Source of the DNA: Blastococcus saxobsidens
GTDB lineage: Bacteria > Actinomycetota > Actinomycetes > Mycobacteriales > Geodermatophilaceae
Length of the DNA stretch: 64,000 bases
Direction of reading: 5' to 3'
Assembly: GCF_002938435.1 (NCBI RefSeq)
Contig: NZ_POQT01000007.1
Location: forward strand, 1-64,000
Shown in pieces: positions 44,694 to 54,827 of this stretch. Within the stretch, counting starts at the first letter, position 1, and every line of letters begins with the position of its first letter. The notes beneath the pieces were generated by a model that searched no databases, was not told the DNA's origin, and saw nothing but the letters and a program-made list of their open reading frames with translations. The position numbers and the translations under genes are program-made.

Positions 44694-47600
44694 TCACCGG
44701 TCACCCTCCCAACCCCAGAGCGTTGTCCGCTGCGTCGCGCGGTCGTAGGCGTCCCTGGTCACAGGGTAGTCGAGCACGGCGAGGCTCCCCCATTCCTCGC
44801 TCCCGGGGCCGACCAGCCGGGTGGCCAGGACCTCCCGACGGGCGAGCGAGGCGCCCGCGAAGCTGCCGCCCTGGCTCGGCTCGTAGGCGATGCCGGCGAG
44901 GTCGGCGTAGGCCGGTGGCGCCTGGAGCAGGACCTCCGGCGCCTGTGCGAGACCGTCGGACAGCACGGGGATGTCGCGGACGCACGGCACCTGCCAGGAC
45001 AGCGGCCAGTCCGGCAGCACCGGCCCCCGGTCGGCCAGGAACTCCGTCATCGGCTGGGCCGTGCGCGCCCGCGGGCCGGTGACCCCCAGCCACCCACCGG
45101 CGTCGGTGGCGCTGTCCGTGGCCAGCACGCGGACCCGGTCGGCGTCCGCGGGGATCCGGTCGGAGCCGACGGCGAACGTCCGCCACTCGGGGGTCGCCAC
45201 GCCGTCCTCCCCCAGCAGGACCCGAGCCAGCGGCGTCACGACGCCCCCGGTGCCGGACCGGCCGAACTCCAGCTCCAGCCGGTTGGCGCCGTTCACCCGC
45301 CCCACCGCGTCCACGGCCACGTCGCCGAGACCGCTGACCGCCGGCAGCGTGGCCCAGGGGCTCACCAGGGAGCCCGTGCCGAGCTCGCCACCGAGCAGGC
45401 TGCCCCAGGCGGCGGCGGGCGCCGCACCGCCGGAGGTCGGCGGCGGTGGCGAGGGGTACCCGCCGCCGAGGGCGAAGCCGGTCGAGCCGGCGTCCGGCGA
45501 GACCTCGGCCGCCGGCGGCAGCTGCCCCCCGGGTGCGTCGCGCAGGACCTCGATGTGATCGGCGATGCCGCAGTCGGCCGCGCCGGTCAGGGTGGCGACG
45601 TTCTCCGCCGCCAGCGAATAGCCGCCGCCGTCCGCCTGCCGCAGCGGCGCCGCCGTGAAGGTGGCCAGCAGGACGGTGACCGAGGCCAGCATCGCCGCGC
45701 CGGCGAGCAGCGCCGGCCCGGCGACGACCGCTGCCCGCGGGTCCCCCGCGCCGCGGCGCGCCAGGAGCCACGCCACGCCCGCCACCGCGCCCGCGACGAG
45801 GAGCCAGGTCACGGGGTTGTCGATGGGGATGCCGAGCGGCCGCACCGCCACGTCGCGGTAGGCGAGGCCGTAGTTGGAGTACAGCCACCAGCTGTTCGCC
45901 CCGGAGAACGACAGCCCCGCGACCAGGGCGACCAGCCCCGTCCCGAGCGCGCTGACGAGCACGAGAGCGCTGTCCCCCGACCGGGCCCTCGCCACCCGGA
46001 CCAGGAGCACGCCCGCGACGACCAGGAACGCCGTACCGAGCCCGGCCACCGCGCCGAAGTGGTGCGACCACTTCGACGGCGTGACGATGAGCAGCGCGAA
46101 GGCCAGGGCGGCCGCCCCGGTCACGGCCTGCGGCCGGCCGAGCCCGTGCAGCGCCGGCACCCGTCGCGCCAGCAGCAGCGCGACCACGACGACCAGCACG
46201 AGCGTGAGCAGCACGGGCAGCCGCTTGGTGGCCGTCCCCTGGGCGCCGATGCTCATCAGGTAGCCGTAGCGCGTCAGCTCCTCGTACCAGTGCAGGTTCG
46301 GCCCGATCAGGGTGTGCAGCTCGGTGGCCTTGGCGACCCCGTCCCACGACTGGTCGGCGAACATCACCACCAGTCCGCTAGCGGCGGCGGCGGCCACCAG
46401 CGCGGTGCGACCGACCGTCGTCACCCACGAGGCCCGCGCCGACGGGGTGCCACCGGCGCGCAGCAGCCCCCAGATGCGGGGGAACAGCACGAGCACGGGA
46501 GCCAGCGCGACGACGGCCGAGGGGGTCACCGACATGGTGAGACCCGCGGCCAGCGCCGCGCCACCGAGCAGCAGGAGCGGGCGCCGGGCCCCGGGGGCGG
46601 TCCCGCGCAGCAGGAGGGCCAGCACCGTCGCCGACCCGAGCGCGACGAACGGCTCGGGCCGCACCCCGATGTTGAACGGCAGCCACCAGGCCAGGAAGCA
46701 CAGCGCCGCGAAGCCCCGCACGAGGGGGCGCCGCGCGTGCGCCGGCAGCGCGGCCCCGAGCACCCCCCTGCTGAGCACGAACCACGCCACCAGCCCGGCC
46801 ACGAGGCTCGGCAGGCGCAACCACAGCGGCGCGGTGGTGACCGCGGCCAGGGGCTGGACGAGGTGCTGCACCAGCGTGAACGGCGCCTCGGAGGCGTTGA
46901 ACCAGTGGTAGTAGTTGCCGATGTCGCCGCTCTCGAGGCCGTTGCGGATCGTCATCGAGGCGTAGCCGTCGTCGTCGGTCTGCGGCGCGATGACCGCCCA
47001 GCCCGCGAGCACCAGCACGACGACGGCATCCAGGCCCGCGCGCAGCGCCCGGCCCGGCGAGCGGGCCCCCCGCTCGCGCGCCGGCGCCGGGACCCGCCGG
47101 ACGTCCTGGCGGGCCAGCAGCGCGAGCGAGACCGCCAGCAGCACGACGTAGCCGCCGATCATCGCCAGCTTCGCGTCGCTCGGCCGGCTCTCGAACCACG
47201 TGCGCGTCCGGGCGGTCACCGAGGTCCCCGCTGCGTCACCGGGTGGCAGGTCGGTGGCGAAGGCGAAGACCTCCGGCACCGGCTCCCCCGGCAGCACCGT
47301 GGGCGGCGCCGAGCCGACCGCGAGCGTCGTCGCGACGTCGTCGGAGTCCACCCGGACGTCGCAGCCCGTGGCGGGCACCGGCGCCTCGCTGACCAGGCGG
47401 CCGTTCACCAGCACGCGCAGCCGGCCGTCGGCGGTGTCGATCACGAGCCCCGCAGCCTGCCCCCCGTCGCGGACCACCGTCGTGGCCAGCAGCGTCGTCC
47501 GGTCGGCCTGCGCGGCGGCCGCCTGCACGGCTGCGCAGGGCACCTCCGCATGCAGCTCGGCGGGACGGTAGGGCACGAAGAACGCCGTCGTGGAGGTCGG

Positions 47601-47792
47601 CTGCGCCCCCTGCTGCGGCCAGCTGACCTCGGTGCGGTCGACGACGACCGGCGCGAACGGCAGCGCGACCGCCAGCACGACCCCCAGCAGCCCGAGGGAG
47701 GGGGCGAGCCAGCGGGTTCCCGCTCGCGGGCGGCGGCGCGCGGCGGCGGGCGTCCCGTCGTCCACCGCCTCCGGGACGAGCGTGGTCGACAC
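44694..47792 (-). CDS. Emb-type arabinosyltransferase (cell-wall arabinan polymerase)
   Basis: 1032-residue GT-C enzyme that extends arabinan outside the membrane using decaprenylphosphoryl-arabinose. The first helix (about 30-50) leads to an outer N-terminal jelly-roll-like domain (52-205). About a dozen helices follow. The catalytic loop is QTDDDGYASM (acidic triplet 273-275) followed by GDIGNYYHWFNASEAPF, matching the Emb D-D motif and NYxxWF segment, and the proline-motif-like TPSKWSHHFG occurs later. A C-terminal carbohydrate-binding-like domain of about 350 residues ends the protein. GTG start with GGAAGG upstream. It needs the donor made by ubiA-dprE1-dprE2 at 3.5-6.6 kb. Which Emb (A, B or C) cannot be said. 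Confidence 0.9.
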   Translation of the reverse strand: MSTTLVPEAVDDGTPAAARRRPRAGTRWLAPSLGLLGVVLAVALPFAPVVVDRTEVSWPQQGAQPTSTTAFFVPYRPAELHAEVPCAAVQAAAAQADRTTLLATTVVRDGGQAAGLVIDTADGRLRVLVNGRLVSEAPVPATGCDVRVDSDDVATTLAVGSAPPTVLPGEPVPEVFAFATDLPPGDAAGTSVTARTRTWFESRPSDAKLAMIGGYVVLLAVSLALLARQDVRRVPAPARERGARSPGRALRAGLDAVVVLVLAGWAVIAPQTDDDGYASMTIRNGLESGDIGNYYHWFNASEAPFTLVQHLVQPLAAVTTAPLWLRLPSLVAGLVAWFVLSRGVLGAALPAHARRPLVRGFAALCFLAWWLPFNIGVRPEPFVALGSATVLALLLRGTAPGARRPLLLLGGAALAAGLTMSVTPSAVVALAPVLVLFPRIWGLLRAGGTPSARASWVTTVGRTALVAAAAASGLVVMFADQSWDGVAKATELHTLIGPNLHWYEELTRYGYLMSIGAQGTATKRLPVLLTLVLVVVVALLLARRVPALHGLGRPQAVTGAAALAFALLIVTPSKWSHHFGAVAGLGTAFLVVAGVLLVRVARARSGDSALVLVSALGTGLVALVAGLSFSGANSWWLYSNYGLAYRDVAVRPLGIPIDNPVTWLLVAGAVAGVAWLLARRGAGDPRAAVVAGPALLAGAAMLASVTVLLATFTAAPLRQADGGGYSLAAENVATLTGAADCGIADHIEVLRDAPGGQLPPAAEVSPDAGSTGFALGGGYPSPPPPTSGGAAPAAAWGSLLGGELGTGSLVSPWATLPAVSGLGDVAVDAVGRVNGANRLELEFGRSGTGGVVTPLARVLLGEDGVATPEWRTFAVGSDRIPADADRVRVLATDSATDAGGWLGVTGPRARTAQPMTEFLADRGPVLPDWPLSWQVPCVRDIPVLSDGLAQAPEVLLQAPPAYADLAGIAYEPSQGGSFAGASLARREVLATRLVGPGSEEWGSLAVLDYPVTRDAYDRATQRTTLWGWEGDR

Positions 47793-47826
47793 TGGCGCCT
47801 TCCGGTGGGACGGAGAAGTTCCCCGA

Positions 47827-47832
47827 AGGCTA
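47827..47832 (-). promoter_or_regulatory. Candidate -10 box of the emb gene
   Basis: TAGCCT on the minus strand, 34 nt before the GTG at 47792. Weak: no paired -35 element is evident. Confidence 0.25.
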
Positions 47833-47940
47833 GCGGACGGTCGCGCCGCCGCCCGTCCGCAGGAGCGGCCGCTGCCCCCGGATCCTCACCCCGGGTTGGT
47901 GCCGTCCGTGCTCACCGGTCCGCGGGGGAGAATGGCCGGC

Positions 47941-48936
47941 ATGACCCACGTGCTCGACCCCGACGCGCTGCCCGGGGCGACCCCCGCGGTGCACGCGCCG
48001 CTGCCTCCCTACGACGACGTCACCCGGTCCGACGCCGCCTTCCGCTCGTTCCTGCACGGGCTGCCCGGCGTCGACCAGGTCGGTGCGGAGTCCCGGGCGG
48101 CGCAGCTGGGGACCAGGTCCATCAAGACCACCTCGAAGGCGTGGGCGATCGACACCGCGATCTCGATGGTCGACCTGACCACGCTCGAGGGCGCCGACAC
48201 CCCCGGCAAGGTCCGCAGCCTGGCCGCGAAGGCCAAGCAGCCCGACCCGAGCGACCCGACCACCCCGCGCGTCGCCGCCGTCTGCGTCTACGGCGACCTC
48301 GCCGGCGTCGCCAGGGAGGCGCTCGCGGGCACCGGCATCCACGTCGCCGCCGTCGCCACCGCGTTCCCCAGCGGGCGCGCCAGCCGCGCGGTGAAGATCG
48401 CCGACGTCCGGGACGCCGTGGGGAACGGCGCCGACGAGATCGACATGGTCATCGACCGGGGCGCCTTCCTGACCGGTCGCTACCTCGACGTCTACGAGGA
48501 GATCGTCGCCGTCAAGGAGGCCTGCGGGGACGCCCACCTCAAGGTCATCCTCGAGACCGGCGAGCTGAAGACGCTGGACAACGTCCGCCGCGCCAGCTGG
48601 ATCGCCATGCTCGCCGGCGGCGACTTCGTCAAGACCTCCACCGGCAAGGTGACCCCTGCCGCGACGCTGCCGGTCGGCCTGGTGATGCTCGAGGCGGTCC
48701 GCGACTTCCGCATCGCCACCGGCCGCCAGATCGGCGTCAAGCCCGCCGGCGGCATCAGGACGACGAAGGACGCCGTCAAGCACCTCGTGATGATCAACGA
48801 GACGGCCGGCCCCGACTGGCTGAGCCCCGACTGGTTCCGCTTCGGCGCCTCGAGCCTGCTCAACGACCTCCTCCTGCAGCGGCAGAAGCTGCGCACCGGC
48901 CACTACTCCGGCCCCGACTACGTCACGGTGGACTGA
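47941..48936 (+). CDS. deoC: Deoxyribose-phosphate aldolase
   Basis: Cleaves 2-deoxyribose-5-phosphate to acetaldehyde and glyceraldehyde-3-phosphate. 331 residues with the Schiff-base lysine Lys231 (FVKTSTGK) and the second lysine Lys267 (GVKPAGGIR). It is longer than classic 220-250-residue DeoC proteins, with about 60 extra N-terminal residues, like the long actinobacterial/eukaryotic form. ATG at 47941 chosen because GGGGGAG lies 10 nt upstream. The acetaldehyde can be oxidised by the dehydrogenase encoded next. Confidence 0.92.
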   Translation: MTHVLDPDALPGATPAVHAPLPPYDDVTRSDAAFRSFLHGLPGVDQVGAESRAAQLGTRSIKTTSKAWAIDTAISMVDLTTLEGADTPGKVRSLAAKAKQPDPSDPTTPRVAAVCVYGDLAGVAREALAGTGIHVAAVATAFPSGRASRAVKIADVRDAVGNGADEIDMVIDRGAFLTGRYLDVYEEIVAVKEACGDAHLKVILETGELKTLDNVRRASWIAMLAGGDFVKTSTGKVTPAATLPVGLVMLEAVRDFRIATGRQIGVKPAGGIRTTKDAVKHLVMINETAGPDWLSPDWFRFGASSLLNDLLLQRQKLRTGHYSGPDYVTVD

Positions 48937-48942
48937 CCGACG

Positions 48943-50397
48943 ATGACCAGCACCAGCTCAGCCTTCGAGTACGCCCCCGCCCCCGAGTCGCGGTCGATCG
49001 TCTCCATCGCCCCCTCCTACGGCCTGTTCGTCGACGGCGAGTTCGTCGACGGCACCGGCGAGGCCTTCAAGACGGTCAACCCGGCCACCGAGGAGGTCCT
49101 CAGCGAGGTCGCCTCCGGCAGCGAGGCCGACGTCGACCGGGCGGTCGCCGCCGCCCGCCGCGCGTTCACCCGCGTCTGGGGCCCCATGCGCCCGGCCGAC
49201 CGCGGCAAGTACCTGTTCCGCATCGCCCGGCTGCTGCAGGAGCGGGCGCGCGAGTTCGCCGTCCTCGAGTCCCTGGACAACGGCAAGCCGATCCGCGAGT
49301 CGCGCGACGTCGACGTCCCGCTGGCCGCGGCGCACTTCTTCTACTACGCCGGCTGGGCCGACAAGCTCGAGCACGTCGGCCTGGGCACCGGCCCGCGGCC
49401 GCTGGGCGTGGCCGGCCAGGTCATCCCGTGGAACTTCCCGCTGCTGATGCTGGCGTGGAAGGTCGCCCCGGCGCTGGCCGCCGGCAACACCGTCGTCCTC
49501 AAGCCGGCCGAGACCACCCCGCTGTCGGCGCTGCTGTTCGCCGAGATCTGCCAGCAGGCCGACCTGCCGGCCGGCGTGGTGAACATCGTCACCGGCGCCG
49601 GGGACACCGGCCGCGCCGTCGTCGAGCACGGCGACGTCGACAAGGTCGCGTTCACCGGCTCCACCGCGGTCGGGAAGTCCATCGCCCGCGCGGTCGCCGG
49701 GACTCAGAAGCTGCTCACCCTCGAGCTCGGCGGCAAGGCCGCGAACATCGTGTTCGACGACGCCCCGATCGACCAGGCCGTCGAGGGAATCGTGCAGGGC
49801 ATCTTCTTCAACCAGGGGCACGTCTGCTGCGCGGGCTCCCGGCTGCTGGTGCAGGAGTCGATCCACGACGAGGTCGTCGCCTCGCTGCAGCGCCGGATCG
49901 GCACCCTGCGCGTCGGTGACCCGCTGGACAAGAACACCGACATCGGCGCGATCAACTCCGCAGAGCAGCTGGCCCGCATCCGAGAGCTGTCCGACATCGG
50001 CGAGGCCGAGGGCGCGCAGCGCTGGCAGCCGGCCTGCGACCTGCCGGCCAAGGGCTACTGGTTCCCGCCGACGGTGTTCACCGACGTCTCACCCGCCCAC
50101 CGCATCGCCCGCGACGAGGTCTTCGGTCCGGTGCTGAGCGTCCTCACCTTCCGCACCCCCGACGAGGCGGTGGCCAAGGCGAACAACACCACCTACGGGC
50201 TGTCCGCCGGCATCTGGAGCGAGAAGGGCTCGCGGATCCTGAAGATCGCGAACGAGCTGCGCGCCGGGGTCGTGTGGGCCAACACCTTCAACAAGTTCGA
50301 CCCGACGTCGCCCTTCGGCGGCTACAAGCAGTCCGGCTACGGCCGCGAGGGCGGCCGCCACGGGCTCGCCGCATACCTGAAGGGTGCCGACCAGTGA
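48943..50397 (+). CDS. Aldehyde dehydrogenase, full length
   Basis: 484-residue NAD(P)-dependent aldehyde dehydrogenase. It has IPWNFPLLMLAWKVAPALAAGN for cofactor binding, the general-base Glu in LELGGKAANIV, and the catalytic cysteine Cys295 (second of NQGHVCC). It starts 6 nt after deoC and so probably oxidises acetaldehyde from deoxyribose breakdown. Its stop overlaps the start of the half-length homolog (GTGA). Exact aldehyde not proven. Confidence 0.9.
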   Translation: MTSTSSAFEYAPAPESRSIVSIAPSYGLFVDGEFVDGTGEAFKTVNPATEEVLSEVASGSEADVDRAVAAARRAFTRVWGPMRPADRGKYLFRIARLLQERAREFAVLESLDNGKPIRESRDVDVPLAAAHFFYYAGWADKLEHVGLGTGPRPLGVAGQVIPWNFPLLMLAWKVAPALAAGNTVVLKPAETTPLSALLFAEICQQADLPAGVVNIVTGAGDTGRAVVEHGDVDKVAFTGSTAVGKSIARAVAGTQKLLTLELGGKAANIVFDDAPIDQAVEGIVQGIFFNQGHVCCAGSRLLVQESIHDEVVASLQRRIGTLRVGDPLDKNTDIGAINSAEQLARIRELSDIGEAEGAQRWQPACDLPAKGYWFPPTVFTDVSPAHRIARDEVFGPVLSVLTFRTPDEAVAKANNTTYGLSAGIWSEKGSRILKIANELRAGVVWANTFNKFDPTSPFGGYKQSGYGREGGRHGLAAYLKGADQ

Positions 50398-51266
50398 TCG
50401 GGAACGACCGGCTCGCCGTCCGCAAGACCTACAAGCTCTACGTGAACGGCGCCTTCCCGCGCTCGGAGAGCGGCCGCACCTACGAGGTCACCGACAGCAA
50501 GGGCCACTTCCTGGCCAACGTGGCGTGGGCCTCGCGCAAGGACGCCCGGGACGCCGTCGTCGCTGCCCGCGGCGCCTTCGCCAAGTGGTCGGGCGCCACC
50601 GCCTACAACCGCGGCCAGGTGCTCTACCGCGTGGCCGAGGTGATGGAGGGCCGCCACCTCCAGTTCTGCGAGGAGGTCGCCGCCGCGGAGGGCCTGTCGT
50701 CGTCGAAGGCGCGGGCCGCCGTGGACGCCGCCATCGACCGCTGGGTCTGGTACGCCGGCTGGACCGACAAGCTGGCCGCCGTCCTCGGCGGGGCCAACCC
50801 GGTCGCCGGCCCGTACTTCGACTTCTCGACGCCGGAGCCCAGCGGTGTGGTCGCCGTCCTGGCGCCGCAGCAGTCCTCGCTGCTGGGCCTGGTGAGCGTG
50901 CTGGCGCCGGTGCTCACGACCGGCAACACCGCCGTCGTCGTCACCTCCCGGCAGCGGCCGATCCCGGCCGTGACCCTCGCCGAGGTGCTGGCCACCAGCG
51001 ACGTCCCCGGCGGCGTCGTCAACTTGCTCACCGGGGACGCCGAGGAGCTCGGCCCGTGGCTGGCCGAGCACGCCGACGTCGACGGCATCGACCTCACCGG
51101 CGCCCCCGCGGGCCGGGCGATGGAGTTCGAGCGGGAGGCCGCCGGCACCATCAAGCGCGTCGTCCGGCCGCCGGCGACCGAGCCGGACTGGAGCGCCGAA
51201 CCGGGCCTCAGCCGCATGACGCCGTTCCTCGAGACCAAGACGGTGTGGCACCCGATGGGGGTCTGA
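50394..51266 (+). CDS. Half-length aldehyde dehydrogenase-like protein (no catalytic domain)
   Basis: 290-residue homolog of the N-terminal, cofactor-binding half of aldehyde dehydrogenases (YKLYVNGAFPRSESGRTYEV; AFAKWSGATAYNRGQVLYRVAEVM; PSGVVAVLAPQQSSLLGLV). The catalytic-cysteine domain is missing, and the ALDH Asn of the WNFP/WNYP loop is replaced (LAPQQSS). The frame is intact and translationally coupled (GTGA) to the full-length gene, so it looks maintained, possibly as a partner subunit. I recall similar deoC-ALDH-ALDH clusters in actinobacteria. A degraded pseudogene is less likely. Confidence 0.82.
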   Translation: MIGNDRLAVRKTYKLYVNGAFPRSESGRTYEVTDSKGHFLANVAWASRKDARDAVVAARGAFAKWSGATAYNRGQVLYRVAEVMEGRHLQFCEEVAAAEGLSSSKARAAVDAAIDRWVWYAGWTDKLAAVLGGANPVAGPYFDFSTPEPSGVVAVLAPQQSSLLGLVSVLAPVLTTGNTAVVVTSRQRPIPAVTLAEVLATSDVPGGVVNLLTGDAEELGPWLAEHADVDGIDLTGAPAGRAMEFEREAAGTIKRVVRPPATEPDWSAEPGLSRMTPFLETKTVWHPMGV

Positions 51267-51357
51267 GAGGCCCGGCCCGGCGTTCAGCGAGCGTCGGCTC
51301 GTCGGCGGCGTCAGGATCGTTCCCCAGCTAGTCCGCCGGCGCCGAAGCGAGGACCTC

Positions 51358-52785
51358 GTGGCCGAGTCCCGTCCCACCACGGTCGACCGGGAGGACGCAG
51401 GTCTCCGCCGGTCCATCACCGGGAAGCAGCTGTTCTTCTACACGCTCGGTGACGTCCTGGGCTCGGGGATCTACGTCCTCATCGGCCTGGTCGCGGCCGC
51501 CGTCGGCGGGGCCTTCTGGCTCGCCTTCGCCCTCGGCGTCACGGTCGCCGCGATCACCGGCGCGGCCTACGCGGAGCTGGTCACCAAGTACCCCCAGGCT
51601 GCCGGTTCCTCGCTCTACGTCCAGAAGGCCTTCGGCAACAAGGCTCTGACGTTCCTGGTCACCGTGTCGTTCCTGTCGGCCAGCTTCGCCGCGACCGGAT
51701 CGCTGGCGACCGGATTCTCCTCCTACTTCGCCACCCTCTGGGAGGGGCCGCCGGCGCTGCTGGTCTCGCTGGTTTTCCTCCTGCTCCTCCTGGTCGTCAA
51801 CTTCATCGGCATCACCGAGTCGGTGGTCATGAACATGCTGATGACCTTCGTCGAGGTGGCGGGCCTGCTCATCGTCATGGTCATCGGGATCGTGTACATC
51901 GCCCAGGGGAACGCCGACTTCGGCGTGCTCGGTGACATCAGCGTCGCCGGCAACCCGGCGCTCGCGGTGCTGGCGGGCATCGCCTTCTCGTTCTTCGCGA
52001 TGACCGGGTTCGAGAACACCGCCAACGTCGCGGAGGAGACGATCGACCCGCACAAGTCCTTCCCGCGGTCCCTCGTCGGCGGGATGATCGTCGCCGGCAC
52101 GGTCTACGTCCTGGTCTCGATGGCCGCGGCCCTCACCGTGCCCGTCGACCAGCTCGCGGAGTCCGACGCGGCGCTGCTGGAGGTCGTGGAGCAGGGCATC
52201 CTGCCCTTCTCGACCGACTTCATGACCACGCTGTTCTCGATCATCGCGCTGATCGCGATCACCAACACGACGCTGGTCACGGTCGTCACCCAGCCCCGGA
52301 TCCTCTACGGCATGGCCAAGGAGGACGTCGTCCCCGGCGTCTTCGCCAAGGTCCACGCGACCCGCCGCAGCCCGTGGGTCGGGCTCCTCTTCAGCGGTGC
52401 GGTGGTCGCGGCCCTGCTGATCATCGGCAACATCCTGCTCCAGGCCGGCGGCCTCGACCTCGTCAACCGGCTGGCGCTGGTCACCGTCGTCCTCCTCCTG
52501 GCCATCTACGCCCTCGTGATCGTCACCTGCCTGAAGCTGCGCGGACGTGACGAGGACGAGCGCACGTTCCGCGCCAACACCCCGCTGCTGGTCGTCGGGC
52601 TGGTCGGCAACCTCGCCATCCTGGGGTTCTCCGTCTACGACGACCCCGCGTCGCTGCTGTGGTGCGCCGCCCTGATCGCTGTCGGAGTGGTGCTGTTCCT
52701 GATCGAGTACGCCGTCGGCTCGCGGAACCGTCCGCCGGGGATCGAGCGCGGCGATCCCGAGGCCGTCTCGCGGACGGAGGCCTGA
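51358..52785 (+). CDS. APC-family amino acid/polyamine permease
   Basis: 475 residues with about 12 transmembrane helices. It starts with the APC hallmark KQLFFYTLGDVLGSGIYVLIG and has FSFFAMTGFENTANVAEET in helix 6 and PRILYGMAKEDVVPGVF in the middle. Substrate is not evident. GTG start with GAGGA upstream. The next gene, a universal stress protein, starts 1 nt after its stop; transporter-USP pairs are common and suggest USP-linked regulation. Confidence 0.9.
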   Translation: MAESRPTTVDREDAGLRRSITGKQLFFYTLGDVLGSGIYVLIGLVAAAVGGAFWLAFALGVTVAAITGAAYAELVTKYPQAAGSSLYVQKAFGNKALTFLVTVSFLSASFAATGSLATGFSSYFATLWEGPPALLVSLVFLLLLLVVNFIGITESVVMNMLMTFVEVAGLLIVMVIGIVYIAQGNADFGVLGDISVAGNPALAVLAGIAFSFFAMTGFENTANVAEETIDPHKSFPRSLVGGMIVAGTVYVLVSMAAALTVPVDQLAESDAALLEVVEQGILPFSTDFMTTLFSIIALIAITNTTLVTVVTQPRILYGMAKEDVVPGVFAKVHATRRSPWVGLLFSGAVVAALLIIGNILLQAGGLDLVNRLALVTVVLLLAIYALVIVTCLKLRGRDEDERTFRANTPLLVVGLVGNLAILGFSVYDDPASLLWCAALIAVGVVLFLIEYAVGSRNRPPGIERGDPEAVSRTEA

Positions 52786-52786
52786 G

Positions 52787-53263
52787 ATGCACGTCGTCGT
52801 CGCCACCGATGGGTCACCGCAGTCGCTGGCCGCCGCGCACCACCTGACGTCCTTCGCGGACCCGCGGAAGATCTCCGGGATCTCGGTGGTGGCGGTGATC
52901 CGCCCCCTCGCCTCGGTCGCGTTCGCCGACGAGATCTCGCAGCCGCAGGGCCGTGCCGGCGAGTGGACGGGCAGCTTCCGCGAGGCGGCCCAGAGAGCCG
53001 TCGACGCGGTGGCGGCCGTCTTCGACGACTGGGGCCCCGAGGTGCACAGGCAGGTCCGCAGCGGCTCCCCGGCCGCGGAGATCATCGAGGCGGCGGAGGA
53101 GCTCGACGCCGGGCTGGTCGTGGTGGCCGCCGGAGGGCGCGGGCTCAGCGACGTCATGCTCGTCGGCAGCACCGCCCAGCGGGTCCAGCACTACGCACCG
53201 TGCCCGGTCCTCGTCGTGCGCCCCGCGCGAGAGCCGGGGGGAACCGAGCGGGGCAGGGCCTGA
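52787..53263 (+). CDS. Universal stress protein (UspA family)
   Basis: 158-residue single-domain USP. It begins HVVVATDGSPQSLAAAHHL, and the ATP-binding-type loop near the end reads GGRGLSDVMLVGSTAQRVQH, matching G-2x-G-9x-G(S/T), so it probably binds ATP. It is transcribed with the upstream permease (1 nt between stop and start). Confidence 0.9.
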   Translation: MHVVVATDGSPQSLAAAHHLTSFADPRKISGISVVAVIRPLASVAFADEISQPQGRAGEWTGSFREAAQRAVDAVAAVFDDWGPEVHRQVRSGSPAAEIIEAAEELDAGLVVVAAGGRGLSDVMLVGSTAQRVQHYAPCPVLVVRPAREPGGTERGRA

Positions 53264-53317
53264 ACCCGCTCGCCCGGATCCGCTGACCATCGGTCCCGGA
53301 CCGTCCCGGCGGCGCAC

Positions 53318-53323
53318 TACCCT
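53318..53323 (+). promoter_or_regulatory. Candidate -10 box of lpd
   Basis: TACCCT, 6 nt before the GTG at 53330. Suggests leaderless transcription. Confidence 0.45.
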
Positions 53324-53329
53324 CGCTCC

Positions 53330-54736
<1,407 letters not shown>

Positions 54737-54744
54737 CGGCGCGA

Positions 54745-54778
54745 GACCGGCCCGTTCCCGCACGGGGACGGGCCGGTC
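54745..54778 (+). terminator. Terminator hairpin after lpd
   Basis: Arms GACCGGCCCGT and ACGGGCCGGTC pair perfectly (11 bp) and the inner bases can extend the stem by several pairs. It starts 9 nt after the lpd stop. No U-tract. Confidence 0.7.
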
Positions 54779-54827
54779 CTCCGCCACCCGGGGATGCGCG
54801 GCCACGACGACAGGGCAGGATGGGCGG

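Noticed and set aside
43938-49919. A nearly 2000-codon open frame on the plus strand
   Set aside because: It is antisense to GT2 and emb and out of frame with deoC and the aldehyde dehydrogenase. Its translation is low-complexity (Arg, Gly, Ala, Pro, His, Gln), which is what GC-rich third-position bias produces.
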